Assembly: GCA_964512985.1 (NCBI GenBank)
Contig: CAZELI010000010.1
Span: forward strand, 4,863-68,862
Direction: 5' to 3'
From: CAYPGT01 sp964512985
GTDB taxonomy: Bacteria; Cyanobacteriota; Vampirovibrionia; LMEP-6097
Length of the DNA stretch: 64,000 nucleotides
The notes beneath the pieces were generated by a model. It did not search any database, was not told where the DNA came from, and saw nothing but the letters and a program-made list of their open reading frames with translations. A program made the position numbers and the translations under genes. This document shows positions 8,449 through 16,641 of this stretch, one piece after another; position 1 is the first letter of the stretch; each line of letters begins with the position of its first letter.

Positions 8449-9663
8449 TCATGAGCCAGCTTCTTTAAGCAACCAATCCTCAAGCTTTATGAACTTAATT
8501 TTAGAGTCAGCTATTTGCACTTCAGCAGTTTTATCCATATTAATTAAAATAAGGTTTGAGCATTTTAATTCATTAGCTGCTTCAATAATAGCCTTGGTCT
8601 CTCGTTTATAAGTATCAGGATCATTAATATCATAACTAACTTGTATAAGTTCTATGACCTTAGTACCCTCGCGTAAAACAAAATCTGTTTCTTTTTGGTT
8701 TGTACTTTGGTAATAAAATAAACTTTCATTTGGCTTAAACCCTCTATTCATCAGCTCTATAAAAACAAGATTCTCAATTAACTTTCCCCAGTTCTTAGAA
8801 ACCTGAAATGCTTTCGCTTCGATAAAGCCATTATCAACAAGATAGATTTTTTTAGGAGCGTTAATTTGTTCTTTCACCTTAGTGGAATAGCGATTCAAAC
8901 AAAAAATTAAATAAGCATCGTTTAAATATTGGAGATAGTTTTGCACCGTATGAATACTATTAAAGCCTAGAATATTCTTCAGTTTATTGAAACTCACTGG
9001 AGATGCGAAGTTACCAGCAAGATAGACGAATAAATCCACCAGTTTTTGAGAGAAGCGTAAATTATAACGTTTCACTACATCCTTAAGCAGAATCGAATCT
9101 GCAAGCACAGATAAATAATCTTTAGCATCGTAACCCTTAAGTACTACTTCAGGAAAACCACCCCTCTTAATGTAATCATGGATATTACAGAAGGGTTTGG
9201 CTTCAGCAAAACTCAAAGGCAAAATCTCAAAAGCAACGTGTCTACCCGTAAGAGAACTAGCAAGTTCTCTACTAAGAAGATTGGAGTTAGAGCCAGTGAG
9301 TATAAGATTGAAACCGCGTCTGTGCAATTTATTAACAAACAACTCCCAATTAGCTAGGTTCTGAATCTCATCAAAAAAAATATAATCTGGTTTACTATAA
9401 ACTTCCAACACCGCTTTCATCAATTCATCAGTATCTTTTAGATCAACTAATTTATCATCATCAAAATTAACATAAGCATAATTTTTGCCCTGTAATAACA
9501 GATGAGAAAATATTGATTTACCTGCCCTACGTGGTCCAGTTATAACTTTCACTAAATCTAATTGAAGATCTTTTCTCGCAAGCGGCAGCTTGGCCCTCTC
9601 AATAGAACTTGACAGAAGTCGCTGCTTCTCCAACTTATGTTCTTCTAGAATGTCTCGTAACAT
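8449..9663 (-). CDS. AAA ATPase with DUF4143-type C-terminal domain (ATPase 1)
   Basis: The N-terminal AAA_14 ATPase has Walker A GPRRAGKS (43-50) and Walker B YIFFDEIQN (94-102), then LTGSNSNLLS as sensor 1. The C-terminal part, near residues 315-360, has a PD-(D/E)xK nuclease-like pattern (FYYQSTNQKETDFVL, then VIELIQVSY), common in DUF4143 proteins. The cellular role of the family is not established; mobile-element or toxin-like behaviour has been proposed because genomes carry many copies. Two relatives lie in this window (28420-29745 and 41236-42642). The promoter overlaps a perfect inverted repeat at 9679-9710. It is a single-gene transcript. Confidence 0.85.
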   Translation of the reverse strand: MLRDILEEHKLEKQRLLSSSIERAKLPLARKDLQLDLVKVITGPRRAGKSIFSHLLLQGKNYAYVNFDDDKLVDLKDTDELMKAVLEVYSKPDYIFFDEIQNLANWELFVNKLHRRGFNLILTGSNSNLLSRELASSLTGRHVAFEILPLSFAEAKPFCNIHDYIKRGGFPEVVLKGYDAKDYLSVLADSILLKDVVKRYNLRFSQKLVDLFVYLAGNFASPVSFNKLKNILGFNSIHTVQNYLQYLNDAYLIFCLNRYSTKVKEQINAPKKIYLVDNGFIEAKAFQVSKNWGKLIENLVFIELMNRGFKPNESLFYYQSTNQKETDFVLREGTKVIELIQVSYDINDPDTYKRETKAIIEAANELKCSNLILINMDKTAEVQIADSKIKFIKLEDWLLKEAGS

Positions 9664-9674
9664 GCAATATTTAC

Positions 9675-9710
9675 ATTATACTGCACAAAAACAGCTAATT
9701 TTGTGCAGTA
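9675..9710 (-). promoter_or_regulatory. Promoter of ATPase 1 overlapped by a 12-bp inverted repeat
   Basis: TATAAT lies at 9675-9680, 11 nt before the ATG. A perfect inverted repeat TACTGCACAAAA (9679-9690), an 8-nt loop, and TTTTGTGCAGTA (9699-9710) fills the -10 to -35 interval and shares two bases with the -10 box. This geometry suggests repression of the gene, perhaps by its own product or an unlinked regulator. Confidence 0.65.
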
Positions 9711-9792
9711 CGGTAGGTTAAATGCATGAAATTAGACTTATTTAGAAAGAGTGCCTGCTTTCTGCTCTGCTGCCTTAGGTTGTTGTGGGTTT

Positions 9793-10389
9793 TCAATATA
9801 GAAGTTCAAGCTTAGGTTCGGGCTTTTTAGCTGGGGGCCCGTCTTCTATTATTAGGAGGGGTTTCTCGTTAAATTCCCTTTGTATCGGACCGCGGTCTGA
9901 TTCCTCAACAGCTTCAGGACGCAGACTATTTACAACTAATTCTGATAATGGTGATAAAACAGGAAGAGAACTCCGAAAAGGAATAATAGCTGCTTGACCC
10001 AAAAATTCTCCAATGTCTCTCATTTGTGGACCCTTTTCAGTTAGCTGTTTTTCGAGCATCCTTGGGCTTTCTGCCGCTGCACCTTTTATTGCGCTTCTTG
10101 TTGGATTCGGTGCATGAAGTTTATCAATGACTTCCTTTGAAGGTTGATTAAGATCTTTAAGATTTAGATTATCAAATATAATCTTGGGTTTCTCATCATT
10201 AATCACCGAAACTGAAGCCTCTGGGCCCTCGTGCTGTTCTTTAAGTATCCTTTCGCTTTCTGTCGCTATATCTACATCTTGAATTGTACTTCTATTAGCA
10301 GGGGTCTTCACAGGTTCGACGGATGGAGAGCAGCCAGCTATTGTTGACAAGAAAGATACAGCCGCAGCAGCAGGTAATGATAATTTCAT
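9793..10389 (-). CDS. Putative lipoprotein, unknown function
   Basis: 198 residues with a lipoprotein signal peptide: a short positive start, a hydrophobic stretch, and the lipobox STIAGC, with the acylated Cys near residue 19. The mature part is hydrophilic, charged and Pro-rich, looks largely disordered, and ends PAKKPEPKLELLY. No domain is recognised. The gene is divergent from the glutamate synthase relative, with a 95-bp shared promoter gap. An overlapping plus-strand frame at its 3' end has no support. Lipoprotein status is a prediction; function is unknown. Confidence 0.6.
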   Translation of the reverse strand: MKLSLPAAAAVSFLSTIAGCSPSVEPVKTPANRSTIQDVDIATESERILKEQHEGPEASVSVINDEKPKIIFDNLNLKDLNQPSKEVIDKLHAPNPTRSAIKGAAAESPRMLEKQLTEKGPQMRDIGEFLGQAAIIPFRSSLPVLSPLSELVVNSLRPEAVEESDRGPIQREFNEKPLLIIEDGPPAKKPEPKLELLY

Positions 10390-10484
10390 AATTAAAATAA
10401 TGCCTTAACTTAACCTTAAAGTCAATCAAAAGTAGATTCTTATCTCCATAAGGTTTAGCCCGATAATAGGGAATAACTATATAC

Positions 10485-11966
10485 ATGAACTTTCTTTTTG
10501 CCTTGGATAACATAGGTGGAATTCTAATTATCTCCGTTGTGGGCCTGATAATTGCTGTGGGCATTAATGATGTATTACAAACTAAACATGCAATTAAACG
10601 TAACTTTCCTGTGATTGGGTTTATGCGTTACGCACTTGAGTTCATTGGACCAGAGCTACGTCAATATCTCTTCCATGATGAGCGCTCAGATCGTCCTATT
10701 CCTCGTTATATCAGAACCTGGGTTTATGCTCACTCTAAAGAACAGCTTGGTACAGTAGCCTTTGGAACTAAGAAGGATCTCGATAAACCAGGCACCATCC
10801 TGGTTAGACATAGTCATTTCCCAATTAATCCAACTAAGGAAGAAGCTCGCTATGATCATCGTGTTGTCATCGGTGCGCATCGTCGCTATCCCTACGAAGC
10901 TTCCATCTTCAATATCTCCGCCATGTCCTATGGTGCTCTCGGGAAGAACGCTGTACTAGCATTGAGTCATGGTGCTTATGAAGGTGGCTTCTATCACAAT
11001 ACCGGTGAAGGTGGTGCTTCTCAGTATCACTTCGAAGGTGGCGCAGATCTAGTGATGCAAATCGGTACTGGTAAGTTTGGAGTAAGAAATCCCGATGGTT
11101 CTTTCTCTGAAGAAAAATTCTTAGACCTAGCTCGCCAACCACAAATGAAAATGTTTGAGATTAAACTCTCTCAGGGAGCTAAACCTGGCAAAGGCGGAGT
11201 ATTACCGAAAGAAAAAATCACCGACGAGATAGCTGCGATTCGTGGAGTACCTAAAGATGAAGATGTAGTTTCTCCACCACGTCATACTGACTGGCAAGAC
11301 AATGAAGGCATGCTCAGATGGATTGATAATCTACAGAATAAAAGCGGTAAACCAATCGGCATTAAGTTCTGTCTTGGACGTAAAGAATATGTTCACGACT
11401 TAATTAAAGCAATGAAATATACTGGCATGATGCCTGATTTCATCACAGTGGATGGTGCAGAAGGTGCTACTGGTGCGGCTCCGCTAGCTCATACTGATTA
11501 TCTCGGTTACCCACTTAAAGATGCTCTCATGTTTGTGGACAATGCACTAAGAGAAGCTGGGCTCAGAGAAGATATAAAGTTAATTGCTTCAGGAAAGATT
11601 ATCACTGGTGCGGACCTGGCGATAATACTTGCGCTAGGTGCTGATCTAGCCCAATCAGCGAGAGGCTTTATGCTAAGTATGGGATGTATACATGCACTGA
11701 AATGCAACACTAATCATTGCCCCGCAGGAATAGCAACACATGATCAATGGTTACAACGTGGATTAGTAGTAACTGAGAAATCTCCGCGTGTAGCTAACTA
11801 TCATGACGCAGTAATTTATGAATTTAATAGCGTGCTTCATTCTTGTGGTTATAAATATCCTCACGAGCTTAAACGTAGTGATGTAATGAAGGTCGTAGAT
11901 TATAACAAGATAGTAACTATGGAGGAATTGATTCCTCAGCCACCATTAAAGGCTTGTTTAGAATGA
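10485..11966 (+). CDS. FMN-binding glutamate synthase family protein
   Basis: Membrane-anchored relative of the glutamate synthase large-subunit FMN/Fe-S domain. One transmembrane helix (residues about 9-27) is followed by the TIM-barrel FMN domain: YGALGKNA, TGEGGASQYH, the KFGVRN segment, GAKPGKGGVLP, VDGAEGATGAAP. Near residues 395-410 the cluster motif CIHALKCNTNHCP provides three cysteines for a [3Fe-4S] centre. It lacks the glutaminase domain, so it probably does not act as a classical GOGAT; the substrate is unknown for this family. The next gene starts inside its stop codon (ATGA), so the two are translationally coupled. Confidence 0.88.
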   Translation: MNFLFALDNIGGILIISVVGLIIAVGINDVLQTKHAIKRNFPVIGFMRYALEFIGPELRQYLFHDERSDRPIPRYIRTWVYAHSKEQLGTVAFGTKKDLDKPGTILVRHSHFPINPTKEEARYDHRVVIGAHRRYPYEASIFNISAMSYGALGKNAVLALSHGAYEGGFYHNTGEGGASQYHFEGGADLVMQIGTGKFGVRNPDGSFSEEKFLDLARQPQMKMFEIKLSQGAKPGKGGVLPKEKITDEIAAIRGVPKDEDVVSPPRHTDWQDNEGMLRWIDNLQNKSGKPIGIKFCLGRKEYVHDLIKAMKYTGMMPDFITVDGAEGATGAAPLAHTDYLGYPLKDALMFVDNALREAGLREDIKLIASGKIITGADLAIILALGADLAQSARGFMLSMGCIHALKCNTNHCPAGIATHDQWLQRGLVVTEKSPRVANYHDAVIYEFNSVLHSCGYKYPHELKRSDVMKVVDYNKIVTMEELIPQPPLKACLE

Positions 11967-12337
11967 ATATGTTAGACTTACTATCTATCGTGTTTCGGTT
12001 CTTATTCTTTATCTTTGGCATTATTAGTGGCTTTATGCTGGCTTTAGTGGTAATACCACTTCCAGGCAAGACGTTTTTTAATCGTATGTCTAAGCTGCCA
12101 ACTAGTGTGAAAGATTTAATTGATAATAGTATTGGTTTAGGCGCTTCCTTAGGTAGATTGGTCTTTACCTTATTTAAGGAACTTAATCACAAAGTTCATG
12201 AAATTACCACTAGAGCTAAATCCAAAATTACCCAAATTCAAGAGAAGCTAAACAAGGAAAGAAAAGAAACGAGAAGCGCGCCGAAGAAGGTGCAAAACAC
12301 AATAAAAAATAATGAGTACGAAGTTAAGAAGAATTAG
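11963..12337 (+). CDS. Small membrane protein, unknown function
   Basis: I start it at the ATG at 11963, whose ATGA overlaps the upstream stop, rather than at a TTG at 11954. It has one or two N-terminal hydrophobic segments (about residues 5-35), then an amphipathic, strongly basic Lys-rich tail with predicted helix (TRAKSKITQIQEKLNKERK). No family is recognised. Its place between the FMN protein and two other small membrane-associated proteins suggests one operon. Function unknown. Confidence 0.7.
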   Translation: MNMLDLLSIVFRFLFFIFGIISGFMLALVVIPLPGKTFFNRMSKLPTSVKDLIDNSIGLGASLGRLVFTLFKELNHKVHEITTRAKSKITQIQEKLNKERKETRSAPKKVQNTIKNNEYEVKKN

Positions 12338-12351
12338 GTAGAATTTACAAT

Positions 12352-12639
12352 ATGGATATAAGTAGTATGAGCAGTATAGATATAGTTCTTGCAGTAAGTT
12401 TAGGCCTACTTGCAATAAGCGCAATAGTTTTTTTAAGTTTCTTTATCCCAGTTCTGGTGCAGCTTACCAAGGTATTAAAATCCCTCAAATCATTAATTGA
12501 TATCGTTAACAGTTATGTAGAAGGAATTCATAACAAGCTACATAGCGCAAGCGATAGTGTAGGAAAGTTTATGAACTCTGTTTCAAACTTTGGATCATCT
12601 ATTACTAATGGATTATTCAATATGTTTTCTAAAAAATAA
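12352..12639 (+). CDS. Small DUF948-like membrane protein
   Basis: 95 residues: one transmembrane helix (about 10-37), then a Ser/Lys-rich helical region (LKSLIDIVNSYVEGIHNKL) resembling the DUF948 proteins that often precede YtxH genes. The next gene is a YtxH-type protein, which supports the assignment. A TAGAAT hexamer at 12339-12344, 7 nt before the ATG, may be a -10 box giving a leaderless message; no Shine-Dalgarno is seen. Confidence 0.65.
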   Translation: MDISSMSSIDIVLAVSLGLLAISAIVFLSFFIPVLVQLTKVLKSLKSLIDIVNSYVEGIHNKLHSASDSVGKFMNSVSNFGSSITNGLFNMFSKK

Positions 12640-12687
12640 ATTAGGATCCATCAACTTTAGGTCTAGAGATTTACCTTGTCAGTGAGG

Positions 12688-12693
12688 TATAAT
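12688..12693 (+). promoter_or_regulatory. -10 box (TATAAT) 7 nt before the YtxH-type gene
   Basis: The perfect hexamer is in the extended context GTGAGGTATAAT. It lies too close to the ATG at 12701 for any leader, so the transcript would be leaderless. Confidence 0.6.
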
Positions 12694-12700
12694 TATTCTT

Positions 12701-13042
12701 ATGAATAACAATAAAGATAACGGTTTGGGTAAGTTTGTTTGTGGTTTAGGCCTAGGGGCTATAGCTGGTATAGCTGCTGGTTTGCTCTTAGCTGATAGAC
12801 CTGGTAGCGAATTAAGAAGAGACATAGAAGCTAATTCTTCTGAGTTCCTCCTTGGACTAAAAGATAAACTTGATGAGCTTAAAGATCAAGCATCTGATAC
12901 TATGCGCGAGTTCAAGGGCTTTGCTGATGAAAAGCTTAAAGTTACAGCGAAAAATATTCAGACGCAAGTAGATTCTTTGGGTAAACAACTTCAAGAACTA
13001 ACTAATAAACAAGCTGTTGGTAGCTCTACTGAAAGAAATTAA
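12701..13042 (+). CDS. YtxH-domain protein
   Basis: The N-terminus has a glycine-zipper-like hydrophobic helix (FVCGLGLGAIAGIAAGLLLA, residues 12-31) followed by DRPGSELRRDI, the usual YtxH arrangement, then a long charged helical tail (LKDKLDELKDQASDTMREF). Family members are small membrane-associated stress or envelope proteins with no known biochemical activity. It lies 6 bp before the lptC-like gene. Confidence 0.8.
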   Translation: MNNNKDNGLGKFVCGLGLGAIAGIAAGLLLADRPGSELRRDIEANSSEFLLGLKDKLDELKDQASDTMREFKGFADEKLKVTAKNIQTQVDSLGKQLQELTNKQAVGSSTERN

Positions 13043-13048
13043 TTTCTG

Positions 13049-14008
13049 TTGAGTTTCTATCGCAAACATAAAGTGAAAATTATAATGCTAACCCCATTAA
13101 TTTTGGGGTTAGCGTTTTTTTTGTATAGTGCGATTTCTGCTTTAATAGTTATTAAGGACACCAAGATTTTTGAAGGTGTTACTGATGCAAAGTTTGAGAT
13201 CGGTGATTTTGAGATTCAACAAATCGACGAGAAGACTAATAGTGTTAAATGGTCACTGAAAGCCTCCCAAACGCAATCTGATCCTGGGCAGACGCAAGCT
13301 AAAATCAATCGTCCTCACTTAGTGTTCTTTAATACACCTCTAGCAGGATCTAAAACTTCTAAACCAAGATTTACTATTACTTCAGACTTTGCTTCTCTTA
13401 ATAAATCAGAACAAGAAGTAAATTTATTTGATCATGTAGTACTACTAACAAGTGATGGTAAGTATCAAATACGTTCAGGAAAACTGAAATTTAGAGAAGA
13501 CTTACCAGTTATCGTAGTATCTGATAACTGGACCTTAAATACTGATAGCGGCTATGTTATAGCTGGACAGAAAGGTTTAATTAATAAGGACTTTAAGTCT
13601 ATAGTTAGTCAAAATCAAGCAAGCCTAAGTAAAGCATCTGGCGCTAATCCTATTAATATTACGGCTAATGAGATTACGCTAGAATCTCATGAAGCCCAGA
13701 AGGTTATAGCCGAAGGCAATGCTAAGCTGATCATTTCTGCGGCACAAACTCTAATGGCTAATCAAATCATTATCAATGAAAACGGCTTAGTGAAAGCTAA
13801 TGGTGCAGTGCATGTACAAGCTGAGAATTTAAACTGTTATTCTGATAACCTCGTTATCAAACCTAATCCTGATAAAAGTCCTCAAACCGCCCTCTTCACT
13901 GGACACCCGCATATTATTCAAGGAGCTAACACTATTTACGCTGATACCATTACTTATGACTTTGCAACTAAGCAGGCTCAGATAGTAGGGAATGTGCATT
14001 CGGAGTAG
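13049..14008 (+). CDS. lptC: LptC-like LPS export protein
   Basis: Bitopic inner-membrane protein of the LPS export bridge. A basic N-terminus (YRKHKVK) and one helix (about 11-32) lead into a periplasmic region of LptC/OstA beta-jellyroll character, with repeated short strands such as PRFTITSDFASLN and VNLFDHVVLLTSDGKYQIRSGKL. At 319 residues it is longer than E. coli LptC (191): the second half looks like an added LptA/OstA repeat. The start is TTG at 13049. An ATG at 13088 would remove the basic residues, so I keep TTG. The lptA relative follows after a family A repeat. Confidence 0.8.
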   Translation: MSFYRKHKVKIIMLTPLILGLAFFLYSAISALIVIKDTKIFEGVTDAKFEIGDFEIQQIDEKTNSVKWSLKASQTQSDPGQTQAKINRPHLVFFNTPLAGSKTSKPRFTITSDFASLNKSEQEVNLFDHVVLLTSDGKYQIRSGKLKFREDLPVIVVSDNWTLNTDSGYVIAGQKGLINKDFKSIVSQNQASLSKASGANPINITANEITLESHEAQKVIAEGNAKLIISAAQTLMANQIIINENGLVKANGAVHVQAENLNCYSDNLVIKPNPDKSPQTALFTGHPHIIQGANTIYADTITYDFATKQAQIVGNVHSE

Positions 14009-14020
14009 GATTACTGTCAT

Positions 14021-14129
14021 GTCATCCTGAGGGAGGGCGTAGCCCGACCGTCAGGATCCACTTTCATTAATAAACTATTCTTAGTAGTGGATCCTGACGT
14101 CGCAACCTACGGTTGCTCCTCAGGATGAC
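14021..14129. repeat. Family A palindromic repeat, copy 1
   Basis: About 109 bp with outer arms GTCATCCTGAGG and CCTCAGGATGAC, inner arms AGGATCCACT and AGTGGATCCT, and a unique AT-rich centre. One side carries a GGGCGTAGCCC hairpin, the other GCAACCTACGGTTGC. It separates lptC and lptA inside an apparent operon. Confidence 0.9.
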
Positions 14130-14178
14130 GACAAGGTAGTCCCTCTGCGCTTACAGATACTACATTCTTTGCCTGATA

Positions 14179-14184
14179 TATAAT
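14179..14184 (+). promoter_or_regulatory. -10 box (TATAAT) 7 nt before lptA
   Basis: The perfect hexamer lies just before the GTG start, so lptA can be transcribed separately from lptC as a leaderless message. The family A repeat upstream may terminate the lptC transcript. Confidence 0.55.
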
Positions 14185-14191
14185 GTATTAA

Positions 14192-15208
14192 GTGAAAAAA
14201 GTACTACTACTAATTTCCTTATTCATATTACTACCAAGCATAGCTGCTAAACCTAGCCGCCTAGACAAGGTGAAAATTATTTCTGCAGAACAGTTAAATT
14301 ACAAGGATGGTAATTCTGTTTTAATTGGTAATGTAAAAATTCAGCTAGGGGAGTTTATGATAGACGCTCCTCAAGTGTTTATTGATTCGGACAAGGAAGG
14401 TAAAGCTCAGAAAGCCAGATTCGAAAACGGAGTAGTTCTAGATTCTGAGAAATTAAGTATACAAACACCAAGAATGGAATTAGATGTAGAGAGTTCTATA
14501 GTGGAATGTTTCTCTGATGAGACGACGTTAGTACAAACTGATATCTACGGAAAAAACCAAGCCACTATTTTTGCACACTACCAAGAGATCGACTTAAATA
14601 AAGGTTTTGCACGAGCAAGTAGTACACAAGAATCTGAGCAGATTAAGTTTATTTCCAAAGATGTGAATATTAGAGCGAATGTTATGGAGCTTGAATTTAA
14701 GAATGATAAGGATATCCAATACGTTAATTTTCTTACTAATGTTGTTACTCTTACTGATAATCAAAGAATTGAATCCCAAGAATTACTTTATTTCCCTCAG
14801 TTAGATATGATGAAAGCCTACGACACTGTCAAAGTTCTCTATCTAAAAAAAGACGCACCTAATTATTTATTCTCAGATGCTTTAATTTATGAGAAGCCTA
14901 AACATGTTATATCTGTCTTCTCAAGAGGGATTGACCGTTATGCAGAAATCCATAGCGATGACATTTATGGCAAAGCGAGACAGATACTAGTGAACCTTGC
15001 TGAAGACAATTCTATAGAGAACGCTATTCTCACTGGCAATGCTTACGCCCAACACAAGGATAAATCAATAATGGCCTATGAGATACTTTTCGATGCCAAG
15101 AAAAAACAATTAGAAACTATAGTTGGCAGACCACATACTCTATTACTTAAAACCGAGAAAGAAGATCTTAAGGCTAATTCTAAGAAAAAGAAAAAAACTA
15201 AAAGGTAA
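14192..15208 (+). CDS. lptA: LptA/OstA-like periplasmic LPS transport protein
   Basis: 338 residues with a signal peptide (KKVLLLISLFILLPSIAAKP). It is followed by OstA/LptA-type beta-strand repeats: ISAEQLNYKDGNSVLIGNVKI, IDAPQVFIDSDKEGKAQKARFENGV, and again near 250-310 (AEIHSDDIYGKARQILVNLA, AILTGNAYAQ). It is about twice the length of E. coli LptA, so it could be a fused or LptD-N-like form. A Lys-rich C-terminus ends SKKKKKTKR. The GTG start is supported by the signal peptide. The stop codon lies in a family C palindrome, followed by a strong terminator at 15254-15281. Confidence 0.8.
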   Translation: MKKVLLLISLFILLPSIAAKPSRLDKVKIISAEQLNYKDGNSVLIGNVKIQLGEFMIDAPQVFIDSDKEGKAQKARFENGVVLDSEKLSIQTPRMELDVESSIVECFSDETTLVQTDIYGKNQATIFAHYQEIDLNKGFARASSTQESEQIKFISKDVNIRANVMELEFKNDKDIQYVNFLTNVVTLTDNQRIESQELLYFPQLDMMKAYDTVKVLYLKKDAPNYLFSDALIYEKPKHVISVFSRGIDRYAEIHSDDIYGKARQILVNLAEDNSIENAILTGNAYAQHKDKSIMAYEILFDAKKKQLETIVGRPHTLLLKTEKEDLKANSKKKKKTKR

Positions 15209-15236
15209 CGTTTCTGGACTTCACACGCTCCTGTTA
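15205..15236. repeat. Family C 31-bp palindrome, copy 1
   Basis: Begins GTAACG and ends CTCCTGTTAC, with CTTCACACGCTCC inside. It matches the copies at 35921-35951 and 37042-37072 with a few changes and one extra base. It contains the lptA stop codon (TAA at 15206-15208). Confidence 0.75.
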
Positions 15237-15253
15237 CTCTTTCAACATAAAAC

Positions 15254-15281
15254 AAAAGAGGCTCCTTTCGGAGCCTCTTTT
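15254..15281. terminator. Intrinsic terminator after lptA, usable on both strands
   Basis: A perfect 12-bp stem AAAAGAGGCTCC / GGAGCCTCTTTT with a TTTC loop. The A- and T-rich flanks let it end both lptA transcripts (plus) and the small minus-strand gene at 15294-15521. Confidence 0.9.
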
Positions 15282-15293
15282 ATAGATTTGTTC

Positions 15294-15521
15294 TTAGCTA
15301 GCAACGGCACAAAGCTTTGCAGCTTGTGATCGTCTCTCTTCAGCGAGAAAGCTAGTATTCTTTGGTGGCATATAGAGAAAATTACTCCATAATTTACCAA
15401 GGAAACTAGACTCCTTAGCCATAGAACGCTCTGTTGTTGATCTGGTGCGAGCTTCGTTCGAAGCCAGCATCGCTGTCCCAACATCCTTGTTAGAGACCCC
15501 AGAAAGGGATCTTACGTTCAT
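15294..15521 (-). CDS. Small hypothetical protein
   Basis: 75 residues, Ser/Ala/Arg-rich and polar, with no recognised domain; it ends QAAKLCAVAS. Support comes from context: the bidirectional terminator begins 12 bp after its stop, and otherwise 15209-15630 would be a 420-bp gap. There is no Shine-Dalgarno before the ATG. A different minus-strand frame (15242-15484) covers the same DNA but runs through the terminator and is rejected. Confidence 0.4.
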   Translation of the reverse strand: MNVRSLSGVSNKDVGTAMLASNEARTRSTTERSMAKESSFLGKLWSNFLYMPPKNTSFLAEERRSQAAKLCAVAS

Positions 15522-15630
15522 GTCTAAGATTGTAACTGATTATTGGAATAAAAAGCAAGCGGCAAATATTGAGGTATAAAGCCCTTTATTTTCAATATTA
15601 TTTTAAATCAATCGGTAGTATGATGGCAAT

Positions 15631-15825
15631 ATGAAAATTTGGCAATTCCAAGAGGCTAAAACAAAGTTCAATCATCTTATTCGTAATGTACTGACTAAGG
15701 GCCGAAAGTTCTTCCTAAAAAAGACCAAGAATACCTTCAATGAATTTATGAACAAATCTCCACTGATGGGGCTTGATTTAGATTTCTCGAGAAATAAATC
15801 ACCCTGTAGAGAAATAGAATTGTGA
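15631..15825 (+). pseudogene. Eroded Phd/YefM-type antitoxin, no toxin partner
   Basis: 64 codons matching both ends of a Phd/YefM antitoxin but lacking the middle. The start MKIWQFQEAKTKFNHLIRN is the usual DNA-binding N-terminus, and the end (FNEFMNKSPL, then RNKSPCREIEL) is the usual toxin-binding tail. About 20 residues that normally carry TRHGKEAVVV and the AEEY motif are missing after TKGRKFF. The frame is intact, so this is an in-frame internal deletion. Members normally have about 80-85 residues and sit beside a toxin gene; here the next gene is an unrelated secreted protein. It may still bind DNA but is probably a remnant. Confidence 0.65.
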
Positions 15826-15845
15826 ACTTGTAATTTTAAAATTGC

Positions 15846-15851
15846 TAAAAT
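15846..15851 (+). promoter_or_regulatory. -10-like box (TAAAAT) 6 nt before the SIMPL gene
   Basis: The hexamer sits in GCTAAAATAGCATTATG directly before the start. Together with the absence of a Shine-Dalgarno it fits a leaderless start. Confidence 0.4.
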
Positions 15852-15857
15852 AGCATT

Positions 15858-16616
15858 ATGCATAAATTTATAGCCGCTCTTAGTTTAATTATATTGTTTA
15901 CGACGGGAGTTTCAGCCCATGATCATAGTCCCCCTCCTCGTCAAATTACGGTTACAGGTAAATCCACCCTACAAGTGCCTCCTGATAAGGCGACTGTGAG
16001 GTTTGCGATTATTACCAAGGACAAGAAAGCCGAGAAAGCAAGAGAAACCAATGAGTTAATTTCTAAAGAAGTCTTAAACTCGGTTAGAGAGCTTGGTGTC
16101 ACTGAACAAAATATGCAACTTCAATCTCTTAACATTAATGAAGAACAAAAATATAACGCTAAAACTCAAACTTATGAACCAGATGGCTATAAAGCATCAC
16201 GTAGCTTCATCGTAGAATTACGTGATTTAGATAAATTATCGGGTGTTATTGCTGCGGTTATTAGCCATGGTTCTAATGATCTTAGTGGCGTAGAATACGG
16301 ACTAAAAGACCCTGCAGCATTACGTATGAAGGCATTGAAAGAGGCCACTGCCCATGCCGCCGAGAAAGCTGACCTCATGTTAGAGCCACTTGGTGAGAAG
16401 CGTGGAACAGTTCTAAGTATTGAGGAAGTATCGGATCGTTATATTGGCTATCCAGAAACAAGCTTCAAACAAGCTAGAGTTATGTCAATGGCAGCTGATG
16501 CAGCTCCACCAATCGCAGAAGAAGACTCCTTCGCGCAAGGACATATAGAAGTAGAGGCTTCTGTTAAGGCGGTATTTACGATAGGTAATGATAAAGCTGC
16601 GAAGTTAACGGAATAA
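15858..16616 (+). CDS. SIMPL (DUF541, YggE-like) secreted protein
   Basis: A cleavable signal peptide (about residues 1-20, ending GVSA) is followed by the SIMPL/DUF541 fold: ITVTGKSTLQVPPDKATVRF (30-49), then ELGVTEQNMQLQSLNINEEQ and the paired YKASRSFIVELRDLDKLSGVIAAV. Family members such as YggE are periplasmic and linked to oxidative stress; the biochemical role is not settled. The HDH segment just after the signal peptide is unremarkable. It stands alone between an antitoxin remnant and a family A repeat that separates it from the convergent nagB-like gene. Confidence 0.88.
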   Translation: MHKFIAALSLIILFTTGVSAHDHSPPPRQITVTGKSTLQVPPDKATVRFAIITKDKKAEKARETNELISKEVLNSVRELGVTEQNMQLQSLNINEEQKYNAKTQTYEPDGYKASRSFIVELRDLDKLSGVIAAVISHGSNDLSGVEYGLKDPAALRMKALKEATAHAAEKADLMLEPLGEKRGTVLSIEEVSDRYIGYPETSFKQARVMSMAADAAPPIAEEDSFAQGHIEVEASVKAVFTIGNDKAAKLTE

Positions 16617-16641
16617 AATTTCAAAACAAGTGGCTAATTTC

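Noticed and set aside
14021..14129. Family A copies as IS or MITE ends of a transposon
   Set aside because: No transposase gene lies between any two copies and no target-site duplications are evident; a REP-like repeat is simpler.
15242..15484. 80-codon minus-strand frame over the lptA terminator
   Set aside because: It reads through a perfect intrinsic terminator; the alternative frame 15294-15521 stops before it.
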